Below are positions 33,201 through 42,576 of a stretch of 50,295 bases of DNA, in pieces. A model generated the notes under the pieces. That model did no database searches and was not told the DNA's origin. It was given only the letters and a program-made list of their open reading frames with translations. Each line of letters begins with the position of its first letter. The first letter of the stretch is position 1. This DNA comes from Streptomyces diastatochromogenes (GTDB taxonomy: Bacteria; Actinomycetota; Actinomycetes; Streptomycetales; Streptomycetaceae), in contig LIQL01000105.1 of assembly GCA_001418405.1 (NCBI GenBank), positions 1 to 50,295 of the forward strand, read 5' to 3'. Both the position numbers and the translations under genes were made by a program.

Positions 33201-35594
33201 GTGGCGAAGCCCATCACTATCACCCTGCTCGGGGATGAGTCGGATCTTGCCGCCTCCCTTGAGCGGTCCGCCACGGACGTAACGTCCTTCGCGGATCAGG
33301 TGGAGGAAGCGCTACGGCAGGCGACCGAACAGGCGGGGGGCCTGGGCGACGCCGTGGCGGACGGCATCGCGGACGCCGGTGACGAAGTCGGCTCCTTCGG
33401 GGAGCGCTTCGGGGGAGCTGCCACGCTCGCCGGCGCCGCCATCGCGGGCGGGCTCCTGGCCGGTCTCAATGAGGCCATGGCCCAGGAGAAGGGCAACGAT
33501 CTCCTGGCGGCCCAGCTCGGAGCCAACCCGGCGGAGGCCCAGCGCCTGGGCAAGGCGGCCGGAGAGATCTACTCATCCGGCTGGGGCGAATCCGTCGAGG
33601 ATGCCAACGCGGCCCTCAAGGCGCTGTGGCAAGAGGGACTTGTCCCGGCGGACGCCACGGCGGACGAGCTGGCCAACGTCGGCAAGCGGGCCATGGACGT
33701 GGCCAACGTCCTGGGCGACGAAGTGGGGCCCACGTCCCACGCGGTGTCCCAGATGCTCAAGACCGGGCTTGCGAAGAACGCTGAAGAAGCGTTCGACATC
33801 ATGACCCGGGGCGCCCAGAACGGCGCCAACAAGGCTGAGGACTTGGCCGACGTTTTCAACGAGTACAGCACCAGTTTCCGCACGATGGGGCTGGACGGGG
33901 CCACGGCCATGGGACTGATCTCCCAGGGCCTCAAGGGTGGCGCCAGGGACGCGGATCAAGTCTCCGACGCGATCAAGGAGTTCAGTCTTGTTGCCGGTCA
34001 GGGCGGCAAGGCGGTTGAAGAAACGTTCAACTCAATCGGGCTGAACGGCTCCCAGATCGTCAAGGACGTGGCGGCCGGAGGCGACTCCGCGAAGTCCGCC
34101 ATGGACAAGGTCCTTGACGCCCTTCGCCAGATGCCCGCTTCGGCGGAGCGTGCGAGTGTCGTCAAGACGTTGTTCGGCGGTCCGGGCGAAGACCTGGGGG
34201 CCGCGCTTTTCTCCCTCAACGTCGATACCGCCGCCAAGAGTCTGGGCAAGGTTGAGGGGGCCGCGAAGCGGGCCGGCGACACCATGCACGACAACGCGTC
34301 AACGAAGCTCTCGGCTTTCTGGCGCACGCTCCAACAGGGCGCCGTTGACGTACTGGGCGGAGCGGTCCTCCCGGCGCTGGACGATCTCATTGACGCGTCC
34401 GTTGCCGTGGGCCGGTTCATCGGGGACAACAAGGTCCCGATCACGGCCGTGGCCGGGGTTATCACGGTCCTTCTCCTCCCGGCGCTCATCGCCTGGGGGG
34501 TCACGGCCACCCAGTCCGCGATAGCCAACGGCATAGCGTGGGTCACCTCTTCGGCCACCGCGACCACGAGCGCCGCAACCCAGGTACTGGCCCACTGGGC
34601 GGTGGTCGGAGGCTGGCTCAAGGCTGCCGGACAGGCTGTGATCTCCGCCGCCATCGTCGTGGGCGGATGGGTCGCCATGGGTGCCCAGGCGCTTCTACAG
34701 GCGGCCCGCATGGCTGCTGCGTGGCTGATAGCCATGGGCCCGGTCGCACTCGTCATCGCGGCCGTGGTCGCCCTGGCGCTCCTGATCTGGACCAACTGGG
34801 ACAACATCGTCAAGTGGACCGGTGCCGCCTGGGACTGGGTGTGGAACAAGATCAAGGGAATCGCGGATTTCCTGATCAACCTGTTCCTCAACTTCACGCT
34901 GGTCGGCTTGATTATCAAGCACTGGGACACGATCAAGGAGGCCACCGGCGCCGCCTGGGACTGGCTGTGGGACAAGGTCAAGGGCATCTTCGCCTGGCTC
35001 GTCAACTTGTTCCTGACCTTCACCGGCCCCGGACTCCTGATCAAGCACTGGGACAAGATCAAGAGCACCGCGTCCGACGCGTTCCGTTACGTCTACGACA
35101 AGGCGCGCGACGGGCTCAACTCCGTGGTCTCGTTCTTCACCTCCCTGCCGGGGCGGATCTCCTCTGCGGCCGGAAGCGTGGCCCGCGCGGCGCTGGGGGT
35201 CGGCGGCTCCGTCGTTGACGGGCTCAAGAACGGGCTCTCCCGCCTGGGCGGCTTCGCCTCAAGCCTGGCCTCCGCCGTGAGCGGCGCGGCCAAGGGTGCG
35301 GTCAACGGCGTGGTGGACCTCCTCAACTGGGCCATCCCGAACAAGTTGGGATGGGGCGCCCTGTCCATCGACATCCCGGACAACCCCATCCCCCACGTGC
35401 GCGCCATGGGCGGACCGACCCAGGGCCTGACCCGCGTGGGCGAGCGCGGGCCGGAGTGGGTGCACCTGCCCAGCGGATCAAACGTGATCCCGAACCACGC
35501 GGCTCCGGGGGGCGGAGTCGTCGTCAACGTCCGCTCTCAGGCGGACCCCTGGGCCATCGGGCGCGAAGTCGCCTGGGCCCTTCGCACTGCATGA
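33201..35594 (+). CDS. Tail tape measure protein
   Basis: This 797-residue protein sets tail length. The N-terminus is helical (SDLAASLERSATDVTSFADQVEEAL), followed by a TP901-type core, hydrophobic segments at about 410-530 and Trp-rich tandem repeats (GAAWDWVWNKIKG.., GAAWDWLWDKVKG..) near 530-625. The end carries GERGPEWVHLPSGSNVIPNH, a very common tape measure C-terminus. GTG 33201 follows GGGGGGACC. By the usual 1.5 Å per residue rule the tail would be roughly 120 nm. Confidence 0.93.
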   Translation: MAKPITITLLGDESDLAASLERSATDVTSFADQVEEALRQATEQAGGLGDAVADGIADAGDEVGSFGERFGGAATLAGAAIAGGLLAGLNEAMAQEKGNDLLAAQLGANPAEAQRLGKAAGEIYSSGWGESVEDANAALKALWQEGLVPADATADELANVGKRAMDVANVLGDEVGPTSHAVSQMLKTGLAKNAEEAFDIMTRGAQNGANKAEDLADVFNEYSTSFRTMGLDGATAMGLISQGLKGGARDADQVSDAIKEFSLVAGQGGKAVEETFNSIGLNGSQIVKDVAAGGDSAKSAMDKVLDALRQMPASAERASVVKTLFGGPGEDLGAALFSLNVDTAAKSLGKVEGAAKRAGDTMHDNASTKLSAFWRTLQQGAVDVLGGAVLPALDDLIDASVAVGRFIGDNKVPITAVAGVITVLLLPALIAWGVTATQSAIANGIAWVTSSATATTSAATQVLAHWAVVGGWLKAAGQAVISAAIVVGGWVAMGAQALLQAARMAAAWLIAMGPVALVIAAVVALALLIWTNWDNIVKWTGAAWDWVWNKIKGIADFLINLFLNFTLVGLIIKHWDTIKEATGAAWDWLWDKVKGIFAWLVNLFLTFTGPGLLIKHWDKIKSTASDAFRYVYDKARDGLNSVVSFFTSLPGRISSAAGSVARAALGVGGSVVDGLKNGLSRLGGFASSLASAVSGAAKGAVNGVVDLLNWAIPNKLGWGALSIDIPDNPIPHVRAMGGPTQGLTRVGERGPEWVHLPSGSNVIPNHAAPGGGVVVNVRSQADPWAIGREVAWALRTA

Positions 35595-35595
35595 C

Positions 35596-35619
35596 CAACC
35601 GACTCACGTGAGTCGGTTG
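35596..35619. repeat. 24-bp perfect palindrome, copy 3
   Basis: CAACCGACTCAC and its exact complement GTGAGTCGGTTG abut with no loop, directly after the tape measure stop and just before the ribosome-binding site of the next gene. Confidence 0.85.
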
Positions 35620-35634
35620 AAGGGGGGAATGGAC

Positions 35635-36438
35635 ATGGCGGAGCTGAACGACTGGACCGCCGAATACGCGGGACTCGTCATGGGGGAGCCTGACTCCGCC
35701 GTGTCCATCGTCGCGGTTGACGGGCTCGTGTCGCTGCCGGACGTGCGGTCTTCGGACCTCACGCTTGTGCAGCAACACGGGCTCTACCCCGGTGACGACT
35801 ACATGAACGGCCGGACCGTGACCCTGACCCTTGAGGTCTACGGGGCCACTGACGAAGAGTTCGCCCAGGAGCTGGGCCGGGTCTTCGCCGCGTTCGCGGT
35901 CGGCGGGCCGGAGAGCCCTCTCCGCTTCCGCTTCCCCGGGCTTGCCGCCGGGGCCACCGCCTTCGTCAACGCCCGCCCGCGCAAGCGCTCCGGGCCCGTT
36001 GACCTGAACTTCGCTCACCGCGTATGCAACGTGGTCATCGAACTCTTCGCCACGGACCCGCACATCTACGCCGACGCGCTCACCACGCTGACCCTGTCCA
36101 GCCCCTGGCAGGGGTCCACGCCCAAGCTCCGGTTCACCTCCCCGGGCTCCGTGCCCGCCTTCCCGGTCATCACCCTGGACAACGCCAAGGACTGTGTCCT
36201 CACGGACGAGATAACCGGCCAGTTCTTCGGCATGAACCCCTTGGCCGGCGGGCTCACGATCAACTCACCGGCCCAGCGGCTGACCGCCACGGACACCGGC
36301 ACCCTGTTCAACGAGCGCATCACCCCGGGGTCCGTCTGGCCCGAATACGGCTTCGGGGAACACCGCCTCAGCCTGACGAGCGGCGCGACCACCCGGGCCA
36401 CCACGGCGGTCTTCTCCTGGCGAAACCGGTGGGTGTGA
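35635..36438 (+). CDS. Distal tail protein (Dit-like)
   Basis: This 267-residue protein immediately follows the tape measure, where Dit proteins are found. Segments DLTLVQQHGLYPGDDYMNGRTVTLTLEVYG and VVIELFATDPHIYAD fit the Dit/SPP1 gp19.1 pattern (RTVTL.L.., ..F.A.DP..Y). ATG 35635 (MAELNDW) is chosen because AGGGGGG lies 7 nt upstream; ATG 35629 would be too close. Confidence 0.82.
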   Translation: MAELNDWTAEYAGLVMGEPDSAVSIVAVDGLVSLPDVRSSDLTLVQQHGLYPGDDYMNGRTVTLTLEVYGATDEEFAQELGRVFAAFAVGGPESPLRFRFPGLAAGATAFVNARPRKRSGPVDLNFAHRVCNVVIELFATDPHIYADALTTLTLSSPWQGSTPKLRFTSPGSVPAFPVITLDNAKDCVLTDEITGQFFGMNPLAGGLTINSPAQRLTATDTGTLFNERITPGSVWPEYGFGEHRLSLTSGATTRATTAVFSWRNRWV

Positions 36439-37508
36439 TGGCGGCGCCCAGGTACACCGTCGTACAGACGAACGTGAAGACCGGCGCGGTGGTCACCCGC
36501 CTGCCGGTTACCGGGATCTCTTTCGCCCACACCCTCAACGCGGCCGGTACCGCGACGGTCGGTGTCCCGCTCTTCGCGCCGGAGGCCAACCCGGAGGTGC
36601 TGAGCCCGGGTATCAGCGGGCTCGTCATCCTGCGGGACGGTGCCCCGGTGTGGGGCGGGATCGTGTGGACCGCCTCCGCAGACATCGCGGCGGGCACGCT
36701 CTCCCTGGGGGCCTCCGGCTTCCACTCGCACTACAAGGGCCGCGTCTTCGTCAACGGCTGGACCTCCCGCACCGTCGAACAGGCGGACATCCTCAAGGCG
36801 TGGTTCGCGTACTTCAACGCGGACAACGGCATCGGAACGGCCACGGACACGATCAAGGCGACCGGCGCGAAGCGAACCACGGTGTGGACGCGCTACGAGC
36901 TGAAGAACGCGGGGGAGGCCATCGAGGAGCTTGCCGACAACATCGGCGGCTTCAACTTCCGCTACGTGCCGTACTGGGTCACGCCCAACGTCAAGGTGGG
37001 CCACCGGTTCGTCATGACGAGCCGCACGGGCTCCGCGACCCGGACCCTGACCCATCGCGCGAACTGCGATGTCACCCGGGTCAGTTACGACTCAACCGCC
37101 CTGTGCACCGTGGCCTACGCCACCGGGGCCGACAAGGGCAACGGCGAAAAGCTCGTTGGCATCTTCGAGAACGCGGAGTTGGCCGCGCGGATGCCTGAGC
37201 GCGTCATGGTCGGCACCTGGGCCGACGTGAAAGAGACACAGACGCTCATAGGCAAGGCCCAGGCCACCGTCAACGCCGGATCGGTTCCCACCGCCATACC
37301 TGAACTGACCCTCTATCCCGGTGAGTTCGGGCCGCTGGACTTCGCCCCGGGCGACTACGTGGCCGTGGACGCGGACGCGGGTTACGTCGCCTTCCTGGAC
37401 GAATTCGTTGTGACCGAATGCGCCACGGCCGTGGACGCGAACGGTACGGAGTCCATCCGCCTGGCGCTCGCCAGTAAGGAGTTGTGGAGCAATGCCAACC
37501 CAAGCTAA
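36438..37508 (+). CDS. Tail hub / tail-associated minor tail protein
   Basis: This 356-residue protein overlaps the previous stop (TGATG). The beta-rich start GISFAHTLNAAGTATVGVPL is followed by PVWGGIVWTASADIAAGTLSLGASGFHSHYKGR, the pattern of gp27/Gp37-like tail hub proteins. A lytic domain is not visible. Probably the trimeric hub at the tail tip. Confidence 0.75.
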   Translation: MAAPRYTVVQTNVKTGAVVTRLPVTGISFAHTLNAAGTATVGVPLFAPEANPEVLSPGISGLVILRDGAPVWGGIVWTASADIAAGTLSLGASGFHSHYKGRVFVNGWTSRTVEQADILKAWFAYFNADNGIGTATDTIKATGAKRTTVWTRYELKNAGEAIEELADNIGGFNFRYVPYWVTPNVKVGHRFVMTSRTGSATRTLTHRANCDVTRVSYDSTALCTVAYATGADKGNGEKLVGIFENAELAARMPERVMVGTWADVKETQTLIGKAQATVNAGSVPTAIPELTLYPGEFGPLDFAPGDYVAVDADAGYVAFLDEFVVTECATAVDANGTESIRLALASKELWSNANPS

Positions 37509-38301
37509 CGGCGTACCGCCGTCCCTGGTGAACGAGCTTGCGGAGGTCAAGCGCCGGCTCTCCGCCGTGGAGCGGGCCCCGGCGCCCGTCAACAAGTTCG
37601 ACAGGTACCCGGTCATCGAGTGGGCCGCCCAGGGGCGTCCCCCGGTAGGCGGAAACGTGTGGTCCTCCGTCGGGATCTCCAACGCCACGGGACTGACCTT
37701 CGACCGGGTGGAAGTCAAGTTCATCACGGATTGGCTCCTCACCGGCAAGCGTGAGGCGGAGGTCCGCCTTGCCGCGTTCCGGCACACGGGCAACGCGCAA
37801 CGCGAGATCGTCAGCGCATCCGCCACGCTGAGCCTGACCGGCAACACGACCCGCAACGTGGGCGTGGTGGTCATGCGGTGGGTCCACGGCATCCCGTACG
37901 GCTGGGACTACGCGGACGACACCACGATTTACACCATCGAACTTCAGCACCGTTACAAGAAAGGCCCTGAGAGCCCGAAGGGCCAGACCATCTACGCCAT
38001 TGCCGCAACGGAGGGCGCCGCAGTCAGCGGCAACATCCTCAACTGGGGCTACAAGCAGGACGACAACGGCAAGTGGTGGTGGGTGCCGACATACCGAGAC
38101 GGAAGCCCGTGGGCGCCCGACTTCGTGACGGTGCCCAACAGGGACGAAGGGTCCTACAGCATTTCGGCCATGCACTACTGCGTTGGCCTTCCGCAAGAGC
38201 GCATCCCGGAGGCCACCGCGTACGGGTGGCACTGGCGGCGCGGCACCAACGGCGGATGGGTCCGAGACCCGGACCTCAGTGAGCCGTACTTCAGCGTCTA
38301 G
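37492..38301 (+). CDS. Minor tail protein
   Basis: This 269-residue protein overlaps the hub gene by 17 bp. An N-terminal coiled coil (SLVNELAEVKRRLSAVERAPAP) is followed by a beta-rich Trp/Tyr-rich body. I do not recognise a named domain. Position suggests a tail-tip or receptor-binding accessory component. Confidence 0.65.
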   Translation: MPTQANGVPPSLVNELAEVKRRLSAVERAPAPVNKFDRYPVIEWAAQGRPPVGGNVWSSVGISNATGLTFDRVEVKFITDWLLTGKREAEVRLAAFRHTGNAQREIVSASATLSLTGNTTRNVGVVVMRWVHGIPYGWDYADDTTIYTIELQHRYKKGPESPKGQTIYAIAATEGAAVSGNILNWGYKQDDNGKWWWVPTYRDGSPWAPDFVTVPNRDEGSYSISAMHYCVGLPQERIPEATAYGWHWRRGTNGGWVRDPDLSEPYFSV

Positions 38302-38309
38302 GGGGACTC

Positions 38310-38555
38310 ATGGATCTGGCCCGCCTGTACGGGGCCGCTGAGATCGTCGCTCCCCTTCTGGTCTTCGTCGGCATGGTGCTCCACCGGTGGCAAACCGGGA
38401 TGCGCCAAGCCTGGCGGGAAGAGGCGGAAGCCTGGGCCAGGAAGGCGGAGCGCCAGGCGGAGGAGCTAGTTGGGCTCCGCGAAGAGGTCCGGGAGCTGAG
38501 GCGTGAGAACGCTGAACTCCGGGCCCAGGTAGCGGAACTCCTGGCCCGTCCGTAA
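38310..38555 (+). CDS. Small membrane protein with coiled coil
   Basis: This 81-residue protein has a hydrophobic segment (IVAPLLVFVGMVL, about 12-24) followed by a strongly charged coiled coil (REEAEAWARKAERQAEELVGLREEVREL...). The topology resembles spanins or small holin-associated proteins, but it lies upstream of the tail fibre. It could take part in lysis or virion assembly. Function not established. Confidence 0.65.
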   Translation: MDLARLYGAAEIVAPLLVFVGMVLHRWQTGMRQAWREEAEAWARKAERQAEELVGLREEVRELRRENAELRAQVAELLARP

Positions 38556-38572
38556 GACCGCACCACAGGGTG

Positions 38573-38600
38573 TCCAACCGACTCACGTGAGTCGGTTGGA
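38573..38600. repeat. 28-bp perfect palindrome, copy 4
   Basis: The longest copy. The 24-bp core at 38575-38598 is extended by two complementary bases each side. It is followed by GCCCC and a TTTTT run, so here it could work as a terminator. It precedes the tail fibre gene. Confidence 0.85.
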
Positions 38601-38624
38601 TGCCCCTTTTTCGTAGGGGGACGC

Positions 38625-40550
38625 ATGACCACACCGACCGACACGAGCCCACTGCCGTCCAGCATCCCGACCGTGCGGGTTCACGGTCGCTACCGGGGCC
38701 CCGATGGACGCTCGCTCAGCGGGACCGTCACCTTCACCCCGCCGGGGCTCCTGACCTTCCCCGCCTCCGACCTGTTCGTTGCCGGGCCCGTCGTGGCCGC
38801 GCTGGACGAGAACGGCGGCTTCTCTGTCAGCCTGCCCGCGACGGACGCGCCGGACATGAACCCCAGCGGCTGGGCGTGGACCGTCAAGGAGAACCTTGCC
38901 GGGGTGGTGGGCGCCCGGACCTTCGCCCTGTTGCTGCCCAAGAACGTCCCGGACGTGGACCTTGCCGACGTGGCGCCGGCTGACCCGACCACCCCGAACT
39001 ACGTGCCCGTGCCCGGCTCCCAGATCTACACCGGCAGCGGGGCCCCGGCGGCATCCCTGGGGCTCGATAACGACTGGTACACCCAGTACGACACCCGGAC
39101 CCTTCTGGGCCTCACTCACACGACCGTGACCATGTGGCGCAAGAGCGGCGGCGCCTGGGCGAAGGCCGGAGCGGACATCCACGGATCTCAGTGGTTCGTG
39201 AACAACACGACCACGCCCAGCACGGACGCGAAGCCGGGAGACCTCCTCCTTCGCTCCGACTCCGGCGACATCTGGCAGCGGAGCGCGTCCGGCTGGGGCA
39301 ACCCCGTGGGCAACCTGAAGGGGCCGAAGGGCGACCCTGGCCCCCAGGGCGTCCCCGGCGTCAAGGGCGACACCGGAGCGGCGAGCACCGTCCCCGGCCC
39401 GAAGGGCGACACCGGGGCCGCCGGTACGCCCGGAAGCAAGGTGTACGCCTTCGCCTCCGGCTCCGAAGCCTCCGGGGTGGGCGTGCCGGGGGACTTCGCC
39501 GTCCGTACCGACACCGGCAGCGTCTACCTGTACGTGTCCGGCTCCGGCTGGACGAGCAAGGGCAGCATCCGGGGACCGGTCGGACCGGAGGGCCCCCAGG
39601 GCGTCAAGGGTGACCCCGGAGCGGGCTCCGTCAACAGCGTCAACGGCAGCCTGGGATCGGACATCACCATCACGGTCAACGGCAAGGGAGCGGGCTCTCC
39701 GGCCATCACCCTGACCCCCGCCGACGTAGGCGCCGTGGCGTCCAGCTCCCGGGGAGTGGCCGGAGGCGTGGCCACGCTGGACGACTCCGGCAAGGTCCCC
39801 GCCGCCCAGCTCTCCATACCGGCCGGAGCGGTCACCACCGTCAACGGCAAGAGCGGCCCGACCGTGACCCTGGTTGCCGCCGACGTGTCCGCCCTGGCGA
39901 CCACCGCCAGGGGCACGGCCAACGGCGTGGCCTCCCTGGACGGCTCCACCCGCCTGCCTCTGGCCCAGCTCCCGTTGGAAGTGCCCACGGACCACATGTG
40001 GGAGCCCAGTGACCTGGGGCTCAAGGCGTGGGCCTTCGACCCGGCGGTTGGGATGAGCACGCCCATCTACCCGGGCAACGCCACGCTCCGCGTCACGGCG
40101 GTCAACCTGAAGAGCACCCAGACCATTTCCAAAATCGTCTGGCACTTCGGCGGGTACGCGGGCGGCATGGTCGCCGGCTCCTGGGGCGCCATCTACAACG
40201 CGTCGGGCACCCGCGTGGGCACCACGGCAGCGCTGACCGGGGAGACCGTCATTGCCGGGGTGCACAACGCGGGCGGCGCCACCGTGTCCGCTCCGCTCAC
40301 CGCCAGTGCGTCCCTGCCCGCCGGGGTCTACTACGTGGCGTGGTCCTTCCGGTACAACACCACCGCCGGTGACGGGCCCATGATGCTGTGCGCCGATTCC
40401 GCCTTCGGCTCTCCGCCCAACGTCTTCGGGCTCAACAACATCAAGCGGTACGGGTCCATCGCGGGCACGGCTGCCACGTCCGCCCCCGCGTCCATCACCC
40501 TGAGCGCCGTGGAGAACGGCTCCAACCGGTTCTGGGCCGCCATCGCGTAG
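38625..40550 (+). CDS. Tail fibre with collagen-like repeats
   Basis: This 641-residue protein begins with VRVHGRYRGPDGRSLSGTVTFTP, a small adhesin-like head domain. It has Gly-X-Y stretches (GPKGDPGPQGVPGVKGDTG near 228-246, GPKGDTGAAGTPG, GPVGPEGPQGVKGDPG) that form triple helices, then beta-helical spacers (VTTVNGKSGPTVTL repeats) and a C-terminal globular domain of about 180 residues (receptor binding). Trimeric receptor-binding fibre is the expected role. Confidence 0.88.
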   Translation: MTTPTDTSPLPSSIPTVRVHGRYRGPDGRSLSGTVTFTPPGLLTFPASDLFVAGPVVAALDENGGFSVSLPATDAPDMNPSGWAWTVKENLAGVVGARTFALLLPKNVPDVDLADVAPADPTTPNYVPVPGSQIYTGSGAPAASLGLDNDWYTQYDTRTLLGLTHTTVTMWRKSGGAWAKAGADIHGSQWFVNNTTTPSTDAKPGDLLLRSDSGDIWQRSASGWGNPVGNLKGPKGDPGPQGVPGVKGDTGAASTVPGPKGDTGAAGTPGSKVYAFASGSEASGVGVPGDFAVRTDTGSVYLYVSGSGWTSKGSIRGPVGPEGPQGVKGDPGAGSVNSVNGSLGSDITITVNGKGAGSPAITLTPADVGAVASSSRGVAGGVATLDDSGKVPAAQLSIPAGAVTTVNGKSGPTVTLVAADVSALATTARGTANGVASLDGSTRLPLAQLPLEVPTDHMWEPSDLGLKAWAFDPAVGMSTPIYPGNATLRVTAVNLKSTQTISKIVWHFGGYAGGMVAGSWGAIYNASGTRVGTTAALTGETVIAGVHNAGGATVSAPLTASASLPAGVYYVAWSFRYNTTAGDGPMMLCADSAFGSPPNVFGLNNIKRYGSIAGTAATSAPASITLSAVENGSNRFWAAIA

Positions 40551-40576
40551 GCAATCGACCCACCAGACCCCCAGTG
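40550..40576 (+). promoter_or_regulatory. 27-nt phage element, copy D (upstream of endolysin)
   Basis: GGCAATC, GACCCACCAG, ACCCCCAGTG. It begins with the last base of the tail fibre stop codon and ends 58 nt before the endolysin start. Confidence 0.65.
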
Positions 40577-40585
40577 CAACGCGCT

Positions 40586-40606
40586 CCCGTCCGGGCTTCG
40601 GGCGGG
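40586..40606 (+). terminator. Hairpin after tail fibre
   Basis: CCCGTCC (40586-40592) pairs with GGGCGGG (40600-40606), one G-U pair, loop 7 nt. An alternative pairing is CCGGGC (40591-40596) with GCCCGG (40608-40613). It lies between element D and the endolysin. Confidence 0.5.
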
Positions 40607-40634
40607 GGCCCGGCACGAACGAGGGGGCACGCGC

Positions 40635-41555
40635 ATGGCGCGATTTTCCGGGGCGACGTGGAAGCCCATCCCGACCAACTACACAGCCGGCGGACAGGAC
40701 TCCGTACGGGGCGTGGTCATCCACATCATGGACGGCTCTTACGCCGGTACCGATTCGTGGTTCCGCAACCCGGCGGCCCAGGCGTCCAGCCACTTCGGCA
40801 CGAGCCGCGCCGGTCAGCTCTGCCAGTGGGTGGACACCGCCAACCGGGCCTGGGCCCAGGCGGGCGGCAACAGGAGCTGGCTCTCCGTCGAGAACGAGGG
40901 GCGGGGCGGGGACTCCCTGACGGACGCCCAGCTCTCCCGGTGCGCCGAAGTGCTCGCCTGGGCCCACAAGACCCACGGCGTCCCGCTTCAGCTCACCACC
41001 GACCCGAACGGTAGGGGCCTGGGCTACCACGGCATGGGCGGAAGCGCCTGGGGCGGGCACACGTCGTGTCCCGGCTCCCGCGTGGTCGCCCAGCTCCCGG
41101 AGATCCTGAAGCGCGCGAAGGCCATCGTGGGCGGCTCCTCCCCGGCCCCGTCCACCGGGACCTACACCGTCCGCGACGGGGACACCCTGTCCGGCATCGG
41201 CAAGGCCCTGGGGATCAAGTGGGAGACCCTGGCCCAGCTCAACGGGATCAAGGCGCCCTACGTGATCCGGCCCGGTCAGAAGCTCAAGACGAAGGCGAGC
41301 GCGCCGAAGTACGCGCCGTTCCCCGGTGAGGCGTACTTCAAGGCCAAGCCCAACGGCCCGCTCGTCACGGCCATGGGCCGCCGGCTCGTGGCTGAAGGGT
41401 GCTCCGCCTACTCCTCCGGCCCCGGTCCTCAGTGGACGGAGGCGGACCGGGAGTCCTTCCGCAAGTGGCAGCGCAAGTTGGGCGACGCTGCCGCGTACTG
41501 CGACGGCTGGCCCGGCAAGCGCCAGTGGGACGCGCTCAAGGTCCCGGCGGTCTGA
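40635..41555 (+). CDS. Endolysin: amidase, LysM, peptidoglycan-binding
   Basis: This 306-residue lysin has an N-terminal N-acetylmuramoyl-L-alanine amidase_2 domain (VVIHIMDG with zinc His30; GHTSCPG with His142 and Cys145). A LysM domain (TYTVRDGDTLSGIGKALGIKWETLAQLNG, about 176-219) and a C-terminal peptidoglycan-binding-like region (DRESFRKWQRKLGDAAAYCDGWPGKRQWDALKVP) follow. It has no signal peptide, so it needs the holin just downstream. It cleaves the stem-peptide bond at host lysis. Confidence 0.93.
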   Translation: MARFSGATWKPIPTNYTAGGQDSVRGVVIHIMDGSYAGTDSWFRNPAAQASSHFGTSRAGQLCQWVDTANRAWAQAGGNRSWLSVENEGRGGDSLTDAQLSRCAEVLAWAHKTHGVPLQLTTDPNGRGLGYHGMGGSAWGGHTSCPGSRVVAQLPEILKRAKAIVGGSSPAPSTGTYTVRDGDTLSGIGKALGIKWETLAQLNGIKAPYVIRPGQKLKTKASAPKYAPFPGEAYFKAKPNGPLVTAMGRRLVAEGCSAYSSGPGPQWTEADRESFRKWQRKLGDAAAYCDGWPGKRQWDALKVPAV

Positions 41556-41662
41556 CCGTCACCCAGTGTGCCGTCAGAGGCGGCGCACGAGCCCGGCCGT
41601 GGACGAGCTGGCCCACGGCGCGGCGCTGATCATCACTCACAGCAACTACAGGGGGTACCCGC

Positions 41663-41869
41663 ATGATCGTGGAGTTCGCACAGAAGCACGTTGCCCGGAT
41701 CTACACCGTGGCCGTGGCGCTCCTGGCGCTCGTGGCCCACTTCGTCCCGTCCATCCCGTCCGCGCTCATCCTGGGCGTGGTCGCGGCGGTCCTGGGCACC
41801 GGTGAGGCGGTCCAGCGCGTTGAGGACCGCAAGACCCTGGCCGCGTACACCGGCCAGTACCGGCCGTAG
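41663..41869 (+). CDS. Holin
   Basis: This 68-residue protein has two hydrophobic segments (IYTVAVALLALVAHFV and ALILGVVAAVLGTGEAV) separated by a short turn, with a charged C-terminus (RVEDRKTLAAY). This is the small class II type holin layout and it follows the endolysin. Element E begins at its stop codon. Confidence 0.83.
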   Translation: MIVEFAQKHVARIYTVAVALLALVAHFVPSIPSALILGVVAAVLGTGEAVQRVEDRKTLAAYTGQYRP

Positions 41870-41895
41870 GCAATCGGCACCCCAGACCCCCGGTG
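41869..41895 (+). promoter_or_regulatory. 27-nt phage element, copy E (upstream of dNMP kinase)
   Basis: GGCAATC, GGCACCCCAG, ACCCCCGGTG, starting at the last base of the holin stop. The kinase start follows 26 nt later. Confidence 0.65.
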
Positions 41896-41921
41896 AGAGC
41901 ACTTCACCGAAGGGGACTGGG

Positions 41922-42500
41922 ATGACGTACCGACACATCGCACTCATGGGCCGGGCCGGGGCGGGCAAGGACGAGATCGGGCGCCGGCTCGTCCGCCGGT
42001 GGGCGTTCACGCGGGTGGCCTTCGCTGACCCGCTCAAGGAGATGGCCCTCCGGGTTGACCCGGTGGTCACCTACGAGCCCGCCGGGTACGGGCCCGTACC
42101 GGTCCGCCTGTCCGACGTGGTCAACCGCTTCGGGTGGGACGGGGCCAAGCGCCGAAGCCCGGAGATCCGGCGCACGCTTCAGCGCATGGGGTCGGCGGTG
42201 CGCAAGGAAGACGCGGGCTACTGGGTGGGGCTCGCCATGGACCGCGTGGCCGTGGCCGACTCCTGGAACCTGCCGGTGGTCGTGACCGACGTGCGGCACG
42301 TCAACGAGGCTCAGGCCCTGAAGAACCGGGGCTTCACACTCGTTCGGGTGAACCGCCCCTCCGCCCCGCACCTGGGCGCCAACGCGTCCCACGAGAGTGA
42401 GACGGAGCTTGACGCCCACCCGGCGGACGTGACGCTCACCAACGCCGGAACCCTGGCGGATCTGCGCTGCGCCGCTGACCGGCTCGTCAGCTACCGGTGA
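41922..42500 (+). CDS. Deoxynucleoside monophosphate kinase
   Basis: This 192-residue P-loop kinase has GRAGAGKDEIGRRL at residues 10-23, FADPLKEMAL, RRTLQRMGSAVRKEDAGYWV and VVTDVRHVNEAQALKNRGF, matching the phage dNMP kinase pattern. It raises dNTP supply for phage replication. ATG 41922 follows AAGGGGA. Element E stands directly upstream and a strong terminator downstream, so it is a single-gene unit. Confidence 0.88.
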   Translation: MTYRHIALMGRAGAGKDEIGRRLVRRWAFTRVAFADPLKEMALRVDPVVTYEPAGYGPVPVRLSDVVNRFGWDGAKRRSPEIRRTLQRMGSAVRKEDAGYWVGLAMDRVAVADSWNLPVVVTDVRHVNEAQALKNRGFTLVRVNRPSAPHLGANASHESETELDAHPADVTLTNAGTLADLRCAADRLVSYR

Positions 42501-42506
42501 CCGATG

Positions 42507-42532
42507 GCCCCTCACCCTCATGGGTGGGGGGC
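42507..42532 (+). terminator. Terminator of dNMP kinase
   Basis: An 11-bp stem (42507-42517 with 42522-42532, one G-U) with loop TCAT is followed by TTTCG. It lies 7 nt after the stop. Confidence 0.8.
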
Positions 42533-42576
42533 TTTCGTCGTATCCAACCGGGGGGCCGCGCGGGCTTCGTCGCATC

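Noticed and set aside
38310..38555. Calling the small membrane/coiled-coil protein the holin
   Set aside because: Only one hydrophobic segment and it is remote from the endolysin; the 68-residue two-segment protein at 41663 is a better holin.
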